A stretch of 57,666 nucleotides of DNA from Paracoccaceae bacterium. Lineage in GTDB: Bacteria; Pseudomonadota; Alphaproteobacteria; Rhodobacterales; Rhodobacteraceae. The stretch's first letter is position 1. Each line of letters starts with the position of its first letter. The stretch covers positions 1 to 57,666 of the forward strand of contig JALQUU010000011.1 of the NCBI GenBank assembly GCA_023260655.1, read 5' to 3'. Positions 16,561 through 25,521 of this stretch are shown here, piece after piece. The notes under the pieces are model-generated. The model was not told the DNA's origin. It saw only the letters and a list, made by a program, of their open reading frames with translations, and did not search any database. A program made the position numbers and the translations under genes.

Positions 16561-16706
16561 AATGGGATCCAAACGGTTTTCAGTTCGAAATACTTGTCGA
16601 GCGGCTGTGGCGCCATAAAGAAAGCAGCTTCGGCATCGATCCGAGTGGTAAACTTTGGCAGCCCGATTTTGCGCAATGCTGTGCTTCGCGCCCGTTCAAT
16701 ACTCAT
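16557..16706 (-). CDS. Uncharacterised 49-aa operon protein
   Basis: Short frame from ATG 16706 to TGA 16557-16559. Its start overlaps the tctA stop by 11 bp and its stop overlaps the next start in an ATGA arrangement, so it fills the gap exactly, strong evidence of a real translated gene. The peptide starts MSIERARSTALRKIGLPKF, is basic at the N terminus, has no membrane segment and ends LDKYFELKTVWIPL. I do not recognise the family. It could be a small enzyme subunit or regulator of the adjacent phospho-lyase-like enzyme, or a remnant domain. It falls below usual ORF cut-offs. Confidence 0.6.
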   Translation of the reverse strand: MSIERARSTALRKIGLPKFTTRIDAEAAFFMAPQPLDKYFELKTVWIPL

Positions 16707-18198
16707 TGCTTTGCCAATCTGACTTGCGCCCCCGGGACTTTAGCCAGCCACGGAAAGAGAAAACAATCAGGGCGACCAAGGCCAGAACCATCACTGCGGA
16801 AATCGGGCGTGTAACGAAGACGGTAAGATCGCCATTCGCGCCCCCTAGCGCCTGACGCATCCGGCCTTCGAGGATCGGCCCCATCACCACCCCAAGAAGG
16901 ATCGGCGTCAGCGGCCAACGGTGAGACCGGAGCACATAACCGAGAAACGCAAAGACCATCGCTATTCCGACATCCGAGAAACGGTAGTTCGAGGCGTAAG
17001 TCCCGATTAGCGAAAGGGTCAGGATCGCCACGCCCAGAAACCGCTTGTTCATCAGCGCGGCCCGCGCAATCGCCCCTGTAGCAACAAGCAGGAACCCGAT
17101 GATGACGAAGTTCATCAGGAGAAGTGTCCAGTATAGGCCCGCGACAAATTCGGGGCGGTTGAGGAACAGATCCGGCCCCGGCACCACGTTGTGCACGAGG
17201 AATACCGCGAGCATCATCGCCGTCAGCTCCTCTCCGGGAATTCCCAAGGCAAGCATTGGAATGAGCGCAGCAGGAGGAACCGAATTGTTCGTGGCCTCCG
17301 ACACGATAATGCCCTCTGGCGCGCCTTTCCCGAAGTTCGCCCCATCGGGCGACAGTTTGCGCGCCCAGACATAATTGACCTGCTGGGCCAAAAACTCGCC
17401 CACGCCCGGCATGATCCCGCAAATGATCCCGAATATGGACGAACCGAATAACGTGATCTTGTACTTGAACACCTCGCCGAAGCCTTGAAAGAACGTTCCG
17501 CCAAGTTGCACTGGCGGGCGCACAACCGTTTTCGCAGTCAATTGCACCAAGGCCTCCGACATGGCGAAAAGGCCGATGACGAGAGGCACCAACGGGATGC
17601 CTCCGAGAAGTGACGTCTGGCCAAAGGTGTATCGCTGCGTTGAAAACGCCGTTTCGATCCCGATGGTCGCCAGAAAAAGCCCGAAGGCCATAGCTGCCGT
17701 CGCCTCGACCCGTCGGCCGGTATGGCCGACCACAACCAAAACCAACGCCGCAAGCGCCAGCATCGCGAATTCGGCCGAGCCGAAGTTCCTGGCGACATTT
17801 GCCAAAGGCAGGGTCAGCAACATGAGGGCGAGCACTGCCGTCACCCCACCAACAAAGGACGCAGAATAGGCCAAACTCATGGCGCGGCGCGCTTCGCCAC
17901 GATCCACGAAAGGTTTGGCCTCAAGTGCCGTCAAAACCGCAACGGGCGACCCCGGCGTGTTTATCATGATGGCCGGTATCGCCGAGCCGTAGGCCGACCC
18001 ACAGTAAACGCCAAGGAGCAGCGTCATGCCCGTTAGCGGCTCCATTCCGAACGTTGTCGGCAACAAGATCGAAATCGTAACAGCCGCCCCCGCACCGGGG
18101 ATCGCTCCGACGATCACGCCAAGGATGGCTCCGAACACCATTGCGAGAAGAACTGGCAGATCACCCAACTGTTGAAGGCCGAGCAGGAAAAATTCCAT
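16696..18198 (-). CDS. tctA: Tripartite tricarboxylate transporter TctA subunit (500 aa)
   Basis: Large membrane subunit of a TTT-family transporter, with about 12 helices. Family signatures include GAIPGAGAAVTISILLPTTF near residue 31, GSAIPAIMINTPGSPVAVLT near 72 and, in the second half, IMPGVGEFLAQQ, followed by NNSVPPAALIPMLALGIPGE. Works with TctB and the periplasmic TctC encoded upstream in the order C-B-A. TTT systems import carboxylates with proton or sodium coupling (family knowledge). The terminal codons overlap the small 49-aa gene. The substrate is expected to feed the downstream kinase and lyase. Confidence 0.95.
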   Translation of the reverse strand: MEFFLLGLQQLGDLPVLLAMVFGAILGVIVGAIPGAGAAVTISILLPTTFGMEPLTGMTLLLGVYCGSAYGSAIPAIMINTPGSPVAVLTALEAKPFVDRGEARRAMSLAYSASFVGGVTAVLALMLLTLPLANVARNFGSAEFAMLALAALVLVVVGHTGRRVEATAAMAFGLFLATIGIETAFSTQRYTFGQTSLLGGIPLVPLVIGLFAMSEALVQLTAKTVVRPPVQLGGTFFQGFGEVFKYKITLFGSSIFGIICGIMPGVGEFLAQQVNYVWARKLSPDGANFGKGAPEGIIVSEATNNSVPPAALIPMLALGIPGEELTAMMLAVFLVHNVVPGPDLFLNRPEFVAGLYWTLLLMNFVIIGFLLVATGAIARAALMNKRFLGVAILTLSLIGTYASNYRFSDVGIAMVFAFLGYVLRSHRWPLTPILLGVVMGPILEGRMRQALGGANGDLTVFVTRPISAVMVLALVALIVFSFRGWLKSRGRKSDWQSNEY

Positions 18199-18209
18199 CG
18201 TCCACCCTC

Positions 18210-18758
18210 TCAGAACCAGCGCATCAACATGGTGCGTATCTCTTTCGGAAACAGGTCATAATAATCAGGAGCCGGCATCCACACACCCAAACCTACGCGG
18301 AAGACGAGCACCATGAACAGGACAAGACCAAGCCCGGCCAGAAACCAGCGCTTGTCTCGGAGCCCGGCGCGCCATGACAGGAAGAGAACAAACAGGAGAG
18401 TACCGACAGCGTAACCCGTATGTTGGGTCGCCCAGACATAAGCGCCAAAATAGGCGAGGAATTCCAAAGGCAGGAGCCAACCCAAAATTGCAGTCCGGGC
18501 CGCCTGTTTCTCATCCTGACTTGGCGGGTGCTTTCTGATGTCAGCAATTTCGCGCCAGAGCGTAATCGCATTCGTCAGCACCAGAACACCCAATGCAAGA
18601 GACGGCATCAACCAAGGCTGCGTCCACCACCCGCCTCTGGCATTCGTTCGCGTCGCGGTCCCGATCAAACACAGGAGAGTTGATGAGCAAAGAAAGAATA
18701 TCACCGTAAGGGCTACTGCCTCGAGGCGGTTCGCCTCCGGCTCTTCCTTTTCAGACAT
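18210..18758 (-). CDS. tctB: Tripartite tricarboxylate transporter TctB subunit (182 aa)
   Basis: Small membrane subunit with four hydrophobic segments (around residues 15-35, 48-65, 90-110 and 125-165), typical of TctB, which accompanies TctA. I use ATG 18758 with GAGG about 8 bp upstream; a TTG two codons earlier (18764) is the alternative. It lies 11 bp upstream of tctA and 68 bp downstream of tctC. TctB sequences are poorly conserved, so the call rests largely on topology and position. Confidence 0.88.
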   Translation of the reverse strand: MSEKEEPEANRLEAVALTVIFFLCSSTLLCLIGTATRTNARGGWWTQPWLMPSLALGVLVLTNAITLWREIADIRKHPPSQDEKQAARTAILGWLLPLEFLAYFGAYVWATQHTGYAVGTLLFVLFLSWRAGLRDKRWFLAGLGLVLFMVLVFRVGLGVWMPAPDYYDLFPKEIRTMLMRWF

Positions 18759-18826
18759 AAGCAATCCTCAGTGTATTCGAGACAAACAGGTGCCCGACCG
18801 GATTAGCCGGGCACCAGATGGCACGG

Positions 18827-19771
18827 TTAGTTTACACCAAGTTTCTCACGAAGGGCTGCAAGATCCTTCATGTCTTTAGCAACCTGAGCCGCTGAATCCG
18901 CCTGATCTTGCCAATAGACAAGCGCACCGGTGGTCTTTGCGATTTCCTGAGCAGCATCGGAAGCAATCACCTTCTGGGCGACAGCCGCGATCTTGTCTTT
19001 CACTTCCTGAGGCGTTCCCTTGGGAACAAACAGACCATTCCACAAGGATGCCCCAGCGAGCGCCGGAACCTGCTCGCCAAGGGTCGGAGTGTCCGGCGTG
19101 ATCGCAGTCCGCTCACCGGTGATCGTCGCAAGCACCTTGATCTCGCTCAAGCAGGGCAGCACGAGTTGTGCTGTAGTGTTGATGACATCGGCGTCGCCGT
19201 TCGCCAGCGTGGAGCAGTCAACAGCATCAAATGCCGCTTCGGCGGAGAATTTGCCCCCAAGCTCACCGATCCCGTAGAACGTCATCATGGTCGGCTCGAT
19301 CCCATAGCCGAAGTGGCCCAGACGCACTTCGTTCGCCTTGGAGTGCTCGGCAAGCTCCGCCATGTTGCTGTAGGGGGCATCGCCTTTAGCGGCGATCAGG
19401 AAGGGATAGGTCAGGAAGATACCGACCGGCTCCAGTGCATCGGGAGCGATCTGGGCGTCAGCCCCCATCGTTTTCACAGTCGGGATACCCACCGTGAAAG
19501 ACCCGATGGTGTAGCCATCCGCGCGCGCACTCGCGACCTCTACGCCACCCACAACACCACCACCGCCCGGCTTATTCACCACAGCAGCGGGGGTGCCGGT
19601 TTCGTTCTGCAACTCCTCCGCGATCATACGCGTCAGAACATCTTCAAGATCGCCCGGCGGCCAAGGAACGATAAAAGTAACAGGCTTTTCCGGATACTCT
19701 GCCAACGCACTTCCGGCCGTCGCGGCCATCAACAACGCAAGAGCGCTTCCCAAGAAGGGCTTCATGGACAT
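18827..19771 (-). CDS. tctC: TctC periplasmic solute-binding protein (314 aa)
   Basis: Extracytoplasmic receptor of the TTT transporter. The signal peptide MSMKPFLGSALALLMAATAGSALA is followed by YPEKPVTFIVPWPPGD, the standard mature N terminus of the Bug/TctC family; NKPGGGGVVGG and GVPKGTPQEV-type loops are also present. ATG 19771 has AGGGAG about 8 bp upstream; the frame extends 40 codons further, but that stretch is the divergent promoter region. First gene of the minus-strand operon tctC-B-A-orf49-lyase-kinase-Tm1, divergent from an IclR regulator that likely controls it. Ligand unknown. Confidence 0.93.
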   Translation of the reverse strand: MSMKPFLGSALALLMAATAGSALAEYPEKPVTFIVPWPPGDLEDVLTRMIAEELQNETGTPAAVVNKPGGGGVVGGVEVASARADGYTIGSFTVGIPTVKTMGADAQIAPDALEPVGIFLTYPFLIAAKGDAPYSNMAELAEHSKANEVRLGHFGYGIEPTMMTFYGIGELGGKFSAEAAFDAVDCSTLANGDADVINTTAQLVLPCLSEIKVLATITGERTAITPDTPTLGEQVPALAGASLWNGLFVPKGTPQEVKDKIAAVAQKVIASDAAQEIAKTTGALVYWQDQADSAAQVAKDMKDLAALREKLGVN

Positions 19772-19806
19772 CTGTTTTCTCCCTGTGTACCGGACGCAAG
19801 CGCGTC

Positions 19807-19867
19807 GGTTCATTATTCGAACCATCGGTTCTATTTCAGATTGACAGTCGCGGGCCGAGTCTGTCAA
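19807..19867. promoter_or_regulatory. Divergent tctC / IclR control region with stacked dyads
   Basis: GGTTC (19807-19811), GAACC (19819-19823) and GGTTC (19827-19831) alternate orientation; GAACC-ATC-GGTTC is a perfect 13-bp palindrome of IclR-operator style. Next to it, TTGACAG (19841-19847) and CTGTCAA (19861-19867) form a second inverted repeat, and each arm is a consensus -35 hexamer pointing in its own gene's direction. The -10 boxes are weak, so activation may be needed. Confidence 0.6.
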
Positions 19868-19897
19868 CACTTTTGGAAATGAGCTTTTCAATCCTCT

Positions 19898-20710
19898 TTG
19901 GCGCCTGAAACCTTCAAGACGACGACAGCGAGAACGATGGGAACCGTCACCAAAGCCCTCACCCTGCTAGATCACTTCACGCTTGCGCGACCCCTCATAG
20001 GGCTGAGCGAGGTGGCGCGTCTTGCCGGAGTGAACAAGGCAACTGCCTTCCGGCTTCTCTCGGAGCTTCAAAGCGCGGGCTTCGTCGAGCAAGCGGGCAG
20101 CGCGCGCGAATACCGGCTTGGTCCGGCAGTTCTGCGACTCGCCAGCCTGCGCGAGGCAACAGTACCGATGCGCGAGGCCGCTTCTACCGTCCTGCGCACC
20201 CTTGCGGATACGACGGGTGAAACGGCGCATATGTCGCTCCTGCAAGGTGGGCGGCTTGTCACGACGGTACATGCGCTTTCGTCTCGCCATGGCACACGCG
20301 TCACTATGGACGATGCCTCAGTTCTGACTTTCCACGGCACGGGATCAGGCCTCGCCGTGCTCGCGTTTTTGCCCGAGCCGGAGGTCGAAGCGATACTCTC
20401 TGCGCCTCTCAAGCCCCACACCCGCGAAACCATAACGGACCCCGCCCGTATCAGAGAGCAAATCGCTGAAGTGCGCCGCTCCGGGATCGCGGAAAGCGTT
20501 GGCGGGTTCGAAAAGGATGTCCACTCACACGCCGCGCCGATTTTCGACGCCGAAGGACGCGTGATGGGGTCAATTGCAATAGCAGCTCCTGTAGCTCGGA
20601 TGACCCCGGAATTGCGCAACGAGATTAGAGACGCCTTAGCCAATGGTGCTCAAGAATTGATCAATCGGTTGGGCGGGCACGCACCCGCACATTTGCGGTC
20701 CGCAGCCTGA
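19898..20710 (+). CDS. IclR family transcriptional regulator (270 aa)
   Basis: N-terminal winged HTH: VTKALTLLDHFTLARPLIGLSEVARLAGVNKATAFRLLSEL with the recognition helix in NKATAFRLL. It is followed by an IclR effector domain (about 95-260) with LRLASLREATVPM and VGGFEKDVHSHAAPIFD. TTG 19898 gives the full frame; ATG 19937 (MGTVTKAL) is an equally plausible start and begins just before the HTH. It is divergent from tctC across palindromic sites and only 15 bp ahead of the transaminase gene, so it likely controls both arms in response to a small carboxylate. Confidence 0.9.
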   Translation: MAPETFKTTTARTMGTVTKALTLLDHFTLARPLIGLSEVARLAGVNKATAFRLLSELQSAGFVEQAGSAREYRLGPAVLRLASLREATVPMREAASTVLRTLADTTGETAHMSLLQGGRLVTTVHALSSRHGTRVTMDDASVLTFHGTGSGLAVLAFLPEPEVEAILSAPLKPHTRETITDPARIREQIAEVRRSGIAESVGGFEKDVHSHAAPIFDAEGRVMGSIAIAAPVARMTPELRNEIRDALANGAQELINRLGGHAPAHLRSAA

Positions 20711-20725
20711 CCAAAAGGAGTTCAC

Positions 20726-22078
20726 ATGAAAGATCAGAACTGGCTCAAAGAGCACAATGCGCGCTCCATGTGGCACCCGATGACCGCCCCTTCCGACAGC
20801 CTGATGAATCCGCCCACGATCATCACCGAAGGTCATGGGGTAAAGATCGTCAATGTTGATGGCCACGAAGTCGTCGATGCCGTCGGCGGGCTCTGGAACG
20901 TGAACCTCGGCTTCTCCTGCCAGCCAGTCAAAGATGCGATCTACGCCCAGTTGAACCGACTGCCGTACTACTCGACCTTCCGCGGCACCTCGAACGACGC
21001 CGTTATCGAACTTTCGGAAATGCTCCGGTCGTTCTTCGCTCCGGATGGCCTGACCCGAGCATTCTATACGTCGGGCGGGTCCGACTCTGTGGAAACCGCC
21101 CTGCGCCTTTCCCGCCAGTACCACAAGATCCGGGGGGAGGCCTCTCGCACGAAATTCCTGTCCCTGAAGAAAGGGTATCACGGCACCCATTTCGGCGGGG
21201 CGAGCGTGAACGGCAATGCCAATTTCCGCACGCAATACGAACCCCTCTTGCCCGGATGCCATCACATCCCCGCGCCTTACACGTATCGAAACCCCTTCAA
21301 TGAGTCCGATCCGGAAAAACTGGCCCGGCTTTGCCTGCAGGCTCTGGAAGACGAAATCGTCTTCCAAGGCGCCAACACAATTGCCGCTTTCATCATGGAG
21401 CCGATCCTCGGAGCGGGCGGGGTCATTCCTCCGCACAAAAGCTTCATGCCCGGAGTTGCCGAGATTTGCCGCCGCAACGGCATACTCCTGATCGCGGACG
21501 AAGTTATCACGGCCTTTGGGCGCACGGGTTCATGGACCGGCTCCCGGCACTGGGGCGTGCAGCCCGACTTCATGTGCACCGCAAAAGCGATTACGAACGG
21601 ATACTTCCCGTTTGGTGCCGTCATGATTGCCGAAAAAGTCGTCGAAGTTTTCGAAAATGACAAAACCGGCGCTGCGGCCATCGGGCACGGCTATACCTAT
21701 TCAGGCCACCCTGTGGGCGCGGCGGCTGCCGTTGCTTGCCTGCAAGAAACCCTGAGGCTTGAAGTACACAAGAATGCCGCCATTCGCGGGACGGAACTCC
21801 ATGAGGGGCTCTTGGCACTCCAGAATAAGCACACACTCATTGGCGACGTGCGCGGCGGGCATGGTCTGATGTGTGCGCTCGAACTGGTCGCAGACAGGGA
21901 AACGAAAAAGCCGATCGACAAAGCGACAATCGGGAAGATCCAGGAAACGGCCTACCGCGCAGGTGCTATGGTGAGGGTCTCCGGCCCGAATTTCATCATG
22001 TCTCCCCCGCTGATCCTTGAGTCTGCGGATGTAGGAACGATCCTCTCGGCACTTGATGAAGGTTTCTCTGCCGTCTGA
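20726..22078 (+). CDS. Omega-amino-acid / aspartate-family class III transaminase (450 aa)
   Basis: PLP-dependent class III aminotransferase, clearly of the transaminating subgroup (unlike the lyase-like paralogue at 15274). The PLP lysine is Lys287 in TAKAITNGYFP, with LIADEVITAFGRTGSW as the cofactor Asp strand and SGGSDSVETALRL as the phosphate cup. The N-terminal LKEHNARSMWHPMT matches beta-alanine/omega-amino acid:pyruvate transaminases. AGGAG precedes ATG 20726. It lies between the IclR regulator and a serine hydrolase, with which it is probably co-transcribed. Amino donor unknown. Confidence 0.9.
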   Translation: MKDQNWLKEHNARSMWHPMTAPSDSLMNPPTIITEGHGVKIVNVDGHEVVDAVGGLWNVNLGFSCQPVKDAIYAQLNRLPYYSTFRGTSNDAVIELSEMLRSFFAPDGLTRAFYTSGGSDSVETALRLSRQYHKIRGEASRTKFLSLKKGYHGTHFGGASVNGNANFRTQYEPLLPGCHHIPAPYTYRNPFNESDPEKLARLCLQALEDEIVFQGANTIAAFIMEPILGAGGVIPPHKSFMPGVAEICRRNGILLIADEVITAFGRTGSWTGSRHWGVQPDFMCTAKAITNGYFPFGAVMIAEKVVEVFENDKTGAAAIGHGYTYSGHPVGAAAAVACLQETLRLEVHKNAAIRGTELHEGLLALQNKHTLIGDVRGGHGLMCALELVADRETKKPIDKATIGKIQETAYRAGAMVRVSGPNFIMSPPLILESADVGTILSALDEGFSAV

Positions 22079-22170
22079 CGTCTGGAAAGATCTCACCTTA
22101 CGTGTTCTCCCCCTCTTGCCTTGTCTCGGCAGGTAGCTAGTCTTTCGCGAGGGAAGAGAGGGAGAGTTAC

Positions 22171-23412
22171 ATGGATCGGGTCACGCCCGAAGCCGCTGGC
22201 TTCGATGTCGAGCGTCTCCACCGCATCGATAGCTGGATGCAAAGCTATGTGGACCGCGGGCGTTACCCTGGAAGCTCGGTCCTGATCGCAAGGGGCGGCA
22301 AAGAGGTCTACTTCTCCGCAGTCGGAAAGCGCGACGTCGAAGCGGCGACTCCCATGGCACGGGACAGCATTGTCCGGATTTACTCCATGACGAAGCCGAT
22401 AACCTCGGTTGCGATCATGATGCTGGTCGAGCGAGGCCTCTTCCATCTGGATGCCCCGATTTCAGAGTTCTTACCCGAATTCTCCAAATGTCAGGCATTG
22501 CTCCCAGGCGCCGACAGCATCGACCAAACTGAGCGCTGCGCCACCCCGACCGTGCATCATCTGCTGACCCATACCTCGGGGATGAGCTACCCGTTCAACG
22601 TAGGTGTGCTTCCGAAAGAAATGGACGAGCGAGGGATCATCTTCCGTGCGGACGCAGGCCCCTTGGCCGATCAGGTCCAGGAATTGGCGGAGCTACCGCT
22701 CGCCTTCAAACCGGGAGCGCGGTGGGAGTACTCGGTGTCGATCGACGTACTCGGTCGTATTGTAGAAGTGGTCACTGGAAAATCGCTAGAGGCCTATTTC
22801 AACGAAGAAATCTTCACGCCACTCGGAATGACCGAGACAGGTTTCAGCGTTCCCAAAGGCGGGAAGGAACGTTTCGCCGCGCTCTATTCGTCGCTTCAAG
22901 GCAATGCGATGGATCTGAATGCCAAGCGCTCCGGCGGGCCGATCCTCCGGCGTGTTGACGGACAGGACGGTTCCCCATGGCTGAACGCTTCCATGCATTC
23001 CGGTGGCGGCGGTCTTGTGGGCACGATCGATGACTACATGCGGTTTTGCGAAATGTTGCGTTCTGGCGGCGCTGGCCAGAATGGCCGCCTCCTGTCGCCC
23101 AAAACCCTTCAATTCATGATGCGCAACCACCTCCCCGGCGACATTGCCTCAATGGGCCCGACCAGCTTCGCCGAACAGCCGATGGAAGGTATGGGCTTCG
23201 GCCTCGGCGGCTCTGTCGTCCTCAATCCCGGCCGCGTTCGCGCCGCGGGCTCCGTCGGTGATTTTTCGTGGGGCGGTATGGCCTCGACCTTTTTCTGGGT
23301 CGACCCTGTGCATGACATGAGCGTCGTTTTCTTCACTCAACTCACCCCCTCATCCTCCTATCCGGCCAGAGCACAACTCAAGGCTCTCGTTCATGGAGCA
23401 ATGCTCCAATGA
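22171..23412 (+). CDS. Serine hydrolase, class C beta-lactamase fold (413 aa)
   Basis: Penicillin-binding-protein-like esterase or peptidase of the beta-lactamase family (PF00144). The SxxK nucleophile is Ser72-Met-Thr-Lys75; Tyr187 in WEYSVSIDVLG fits the YxN position, and a HSGGGG-type motif lies near residue 275. No signal peptide is visible, so it acts in the cytoplasm. The stop overlaps the acetoacetate-CoA ligase start by 4 bp. In this setting it more likely cleaves an ester or lactone of the pathway substrate than a beta-lactam; this is inference. Confidence 0.88.
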   Translation: MDRVTPEAAGFDVERLHRIDSWMQSYVDRGRYPGSSVLIARGGKEVYFSAVGKRDVEAATPMARDSIVRIYSMTKPITSVAIMMLVERGLFHLDAPISEFLPEFSKCQALLPGADSIDQTERCATPTVHHLLTHTSGMSYPFNVGVLPKEMDERGIIFRADAGPLADQVQELAELPLAFKPGARWEYSVSIDVLGRIVEVVTGKSLEAYFNEEIFTPLGMTETGFSVPKGGKERFAALYSSLQGNAMDLNAKRSGGPILRRVDGQDGSPWLNASMHSGGGGLVGTIDDYMRFCEMLRSGGAGQNGRLLSPKTLQFMMRNHLPGDIASMGPTSFAEQPMEGMGFGLGGSVVLNPGRVRAAGSVGDFSWGGMASTFFWVDPVHDMSVVFFTQLTPSSSYPARAQLKALVHGAMLQ

Positions 23413-25367
23413 CACGTCCCATCTTGTGGGAGCCTTCGCCTGAGCGCGCGAATGCCACGCGCATGGCCGAATACATGCGCTGGCTCGAAGCGCAAAAAGG
23501 CCTTTCCTTCCAGAACTATCCCGCGATGTGGGAGTGGTCCGTCAGTCATCTGGAAGAGTTTTGGCAATCTATCTGGGAGTTCTTCTCCCTGCGCGCCTCC
23601 CAGCCACATCAGAAAGTTCTGGCAAATCGCTCGATGCCCGGTGCTGAGTGGTTCGCTGGCGCACATCTGAACCTCGCCGATCAAGTCCTGCGTCACGCGG
23701 AAACGAAGCCGCACGAGGATGCGGTAATTTTCCGGTCCGAAACATTCGGCCGCAAAGTGCTCTCATGGTCCGAATTAGCGAGAAAATCATCCGCGTTCGC
23801 AAACAACCTGCGCTCCATGGGCGTCGGAAAAGGCGACAGGGTCGTCGCCATCCTCCCGAACGACGAAGCTGCGCTCATCGCGTTTCTGGGAACGATCCGC
23901 ATTGGTGCGATTTGGTCACTTTGCGCACCGGACATGGGGCACGTCGCCATTCTTGACCGATTCCAGCAAATAGAACCGAAAGTCCTCATCGTTCAGGATG
24001 GTTTCGTCAATGCGGGCAAAACCCATAATCGACAGGACGTGAACGCATTGATCCGGAGCGGCTTGCCATCGGTTTCCAGCTACATCGTGGTCCCTGTGGT
24101 CGGCGAACTCCCAGAAGGTGCCATCGATTGGGGCGGCCTTGCGGAGGGCGAAGGTTCGTCAAACACCGAACAAGTCCCATTCGATCACCCGCTCTGGATC
24201 GTCTACTCATCCGGAACAACAGGAAACCCCAAGCCGATCGTACATGGCCACGGTGGGGTGCTGCTTGAGTTCACGAAGCAAACTCTGCACACCGACATTG
24301 GGCAAGACACGCGGTTCGCATGGCTCACCTCCTCTGGATGGATCATGTGGAACTCGCAATGGCACGCGCTGATGCAGGGGGCGACCTTGCTCTGCATCGA
24401 CGGCGCCGCCCACTATCCTGACATGATGAACATCTGGAGAATGGTGGCTGATGAAGGGCTAACGTTCTTTGGTGCTGGCGCGGCCTATTTCACCGCCTGC
24501 CAAAAGGCAGGGATCAAACCGGGGGCGGAACTTGACCTGAGCGCCCTGAGAGCAATCGGCTCCACCGGCTCTCCCCTCCCGCCGGAAGCTTATGACTGGA
24601 TCTACAAAGAGGTTAAGTCAGATCTCTGGCTCGCTCCGATTTCCGGAGGCACCGATCTGGCCGGAGCCTTCGTGTGCGGGCACCCGATGCTGCCCGTCCG
24701 CGCCGGAGAAATGCAGTGCCGCGCCCTCGGAAATGCTGTCCGGGCTTTCGATCCGGAAGGCAACGAGGTGTTTTCCATCGTAGGCGAGCTTGTATGCACC
24801 GAGCCGCTTCCGTCCATGCCTCTCTATTTCTGGAATGACCCGGAAAACGCGCGACTGACGTCCTCCTACTTTGAGACTTTCCCAGGCGTCTGGACACATG
24901 GCGACTGGATCGAAATCACACCTGAAGGCGGCTCTGTCATCTACGGGCGCTCGGATGCGACGATCAACCGTAAGGGCCTGCGCATGGGGTCGTCCGAGAT
25001 CTATCGAGCCGTGGAGGCGCTTGAAGAAGTCGTCGATAGCTTGGTGGTCGACCTCGAATTCCTCGGCCGAGAAAGCTTCATGCCGCTCTTCGTCGTGCTG
25101 GCCCCCGGGATCAATCTGAGCGACGCGATCAAGGCAAAGATAAACAACTCGATCCGGCAAAGCCTATCCGCACGATTCGTTCCGAATGAAATCGTTCAGG
25201 TTACAGAAGTCCCGAGAACACTCTCCGGCAAGAAGCTAGAGGTGCCAGTCAAGAAGCTGCTTCTTGGAGGGGATCCTGCAAAAGTGGTCAACCGCGATTC
25301 AATGTCGAATCCTCAGAGTTTCGACATCTACATGGCGTATTTGGCATCCCAATTGCCGCAAGCTTGA
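23409..25367 (+). CDS. Acetoacetate-CoA ligase (652 aa)
   Basis: ANL-superfamily synthetase of the acetoacetyl-CoA synthetase (AACS) subgroup: length about 650, N-terminal ACAS_N-like region (WEWSVSHLEEFWQSIWEFF), P-loop IVYSSGTTGNPKPIVHGHGG (about 264-283), and the terminal catalytic lysine in PRTLSGKKLEVPVKKLL. The WTHGDWIEIT and GRSDATINRKGLRMGSSEIYR motifs are characteristic. It converts acetoacetate, ATP and CoA to acetoacetyl-CoA, which thiolase can split. Translationally coupled to the serine hydrolase, 155 bp ahead of the TRAP receptor gene. The product places this pathway's end near acetoacetate. Confidence 0.9.
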   Translation: MTRPILWEPSPERANATRMAEYMRWLEAQKGLSFQNYPAMWEWSVSHLEEFWQSIWEFFSLRASQPHQKVLANRSMPGAEWFAGAHLNLADQVLRHAETKPHEDAVIFRSETFGRKVLSWSELARKSSAFANNLRSMGVGKGDRVVAILPNDEAALIAFLGTIRIGAIWSLCAPDMGHVAILDRFQQIEPKVLIVQDGFVNAGKTHNRQDVNALIRSGLPSVSSYIVVPVVGELPEGAIDWGGLAEGEGSSNTEQVPFDHPLWIVYSSGTTGNPKPIVHGHGGVLLEFTKQTLHTDIGQDTRFAWLTSSGWIMWNSQWHALMQGATLLCIDGAAHYPDMMNIWRMVADEGLTFFGAGAAYFTACQKAGIKPGAELDLSALRAIGSTGSPLPPEAYDWIYKEVKSDLWLAPISGGTDLAGAFVCGHPMLPVRAGEMQCRALGNAVRAFDPEGNEVFSIVGELVCTEPLPSMPLYFWNDPENARLTSSYFETFPGVWTHGDWIEITPEGGSVIYGRSDATINRKGLRMGSSEIYRAVEALEEVVDSLVVDLEFLGRESFMPLFVVLAPGINLSDAIKAKINNSIRQSLSARFVPNEIVQVTEVPRTLSGKKLEVPVKKLLLGGDPAKVVNRDSMSNPQSFDIYMAYLASQLPQA

Positions 25368-25380
25368 GGAGAAACACGTA

Positions 25381-25481
25381 GAATTGGTCGGGTTTTCTGC
25401 CCAATTCAGGGGGTGAGGCACACAAAAATGTTGCGGCTCCCGCCTTTACCCCGCTAACGTGTCGTCGGAGCCGCGAAATAG
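25381..25481 (+). promoter_or_regulatory. Leader of the TRAP operon with two inverted repeats
   Basis: GAATTGG (25381-25387) pairs with CCAATTC (25401-25407); further on, GCGGCTCC (about 25433-25440) pairs with GGAGCCGC (about 25470-25477) around a roughly 29-nt loop. Both lie between the ligase stop and the TRAP receptor ribosome site. They may form an attenuator or protein site; no U-tract is present. Confidence 0.4.
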
Positions 25482-25521
25482 AAAGGCTTACAGATTAACG
25501 ACAACGGAGAGGAGTTCCTAC

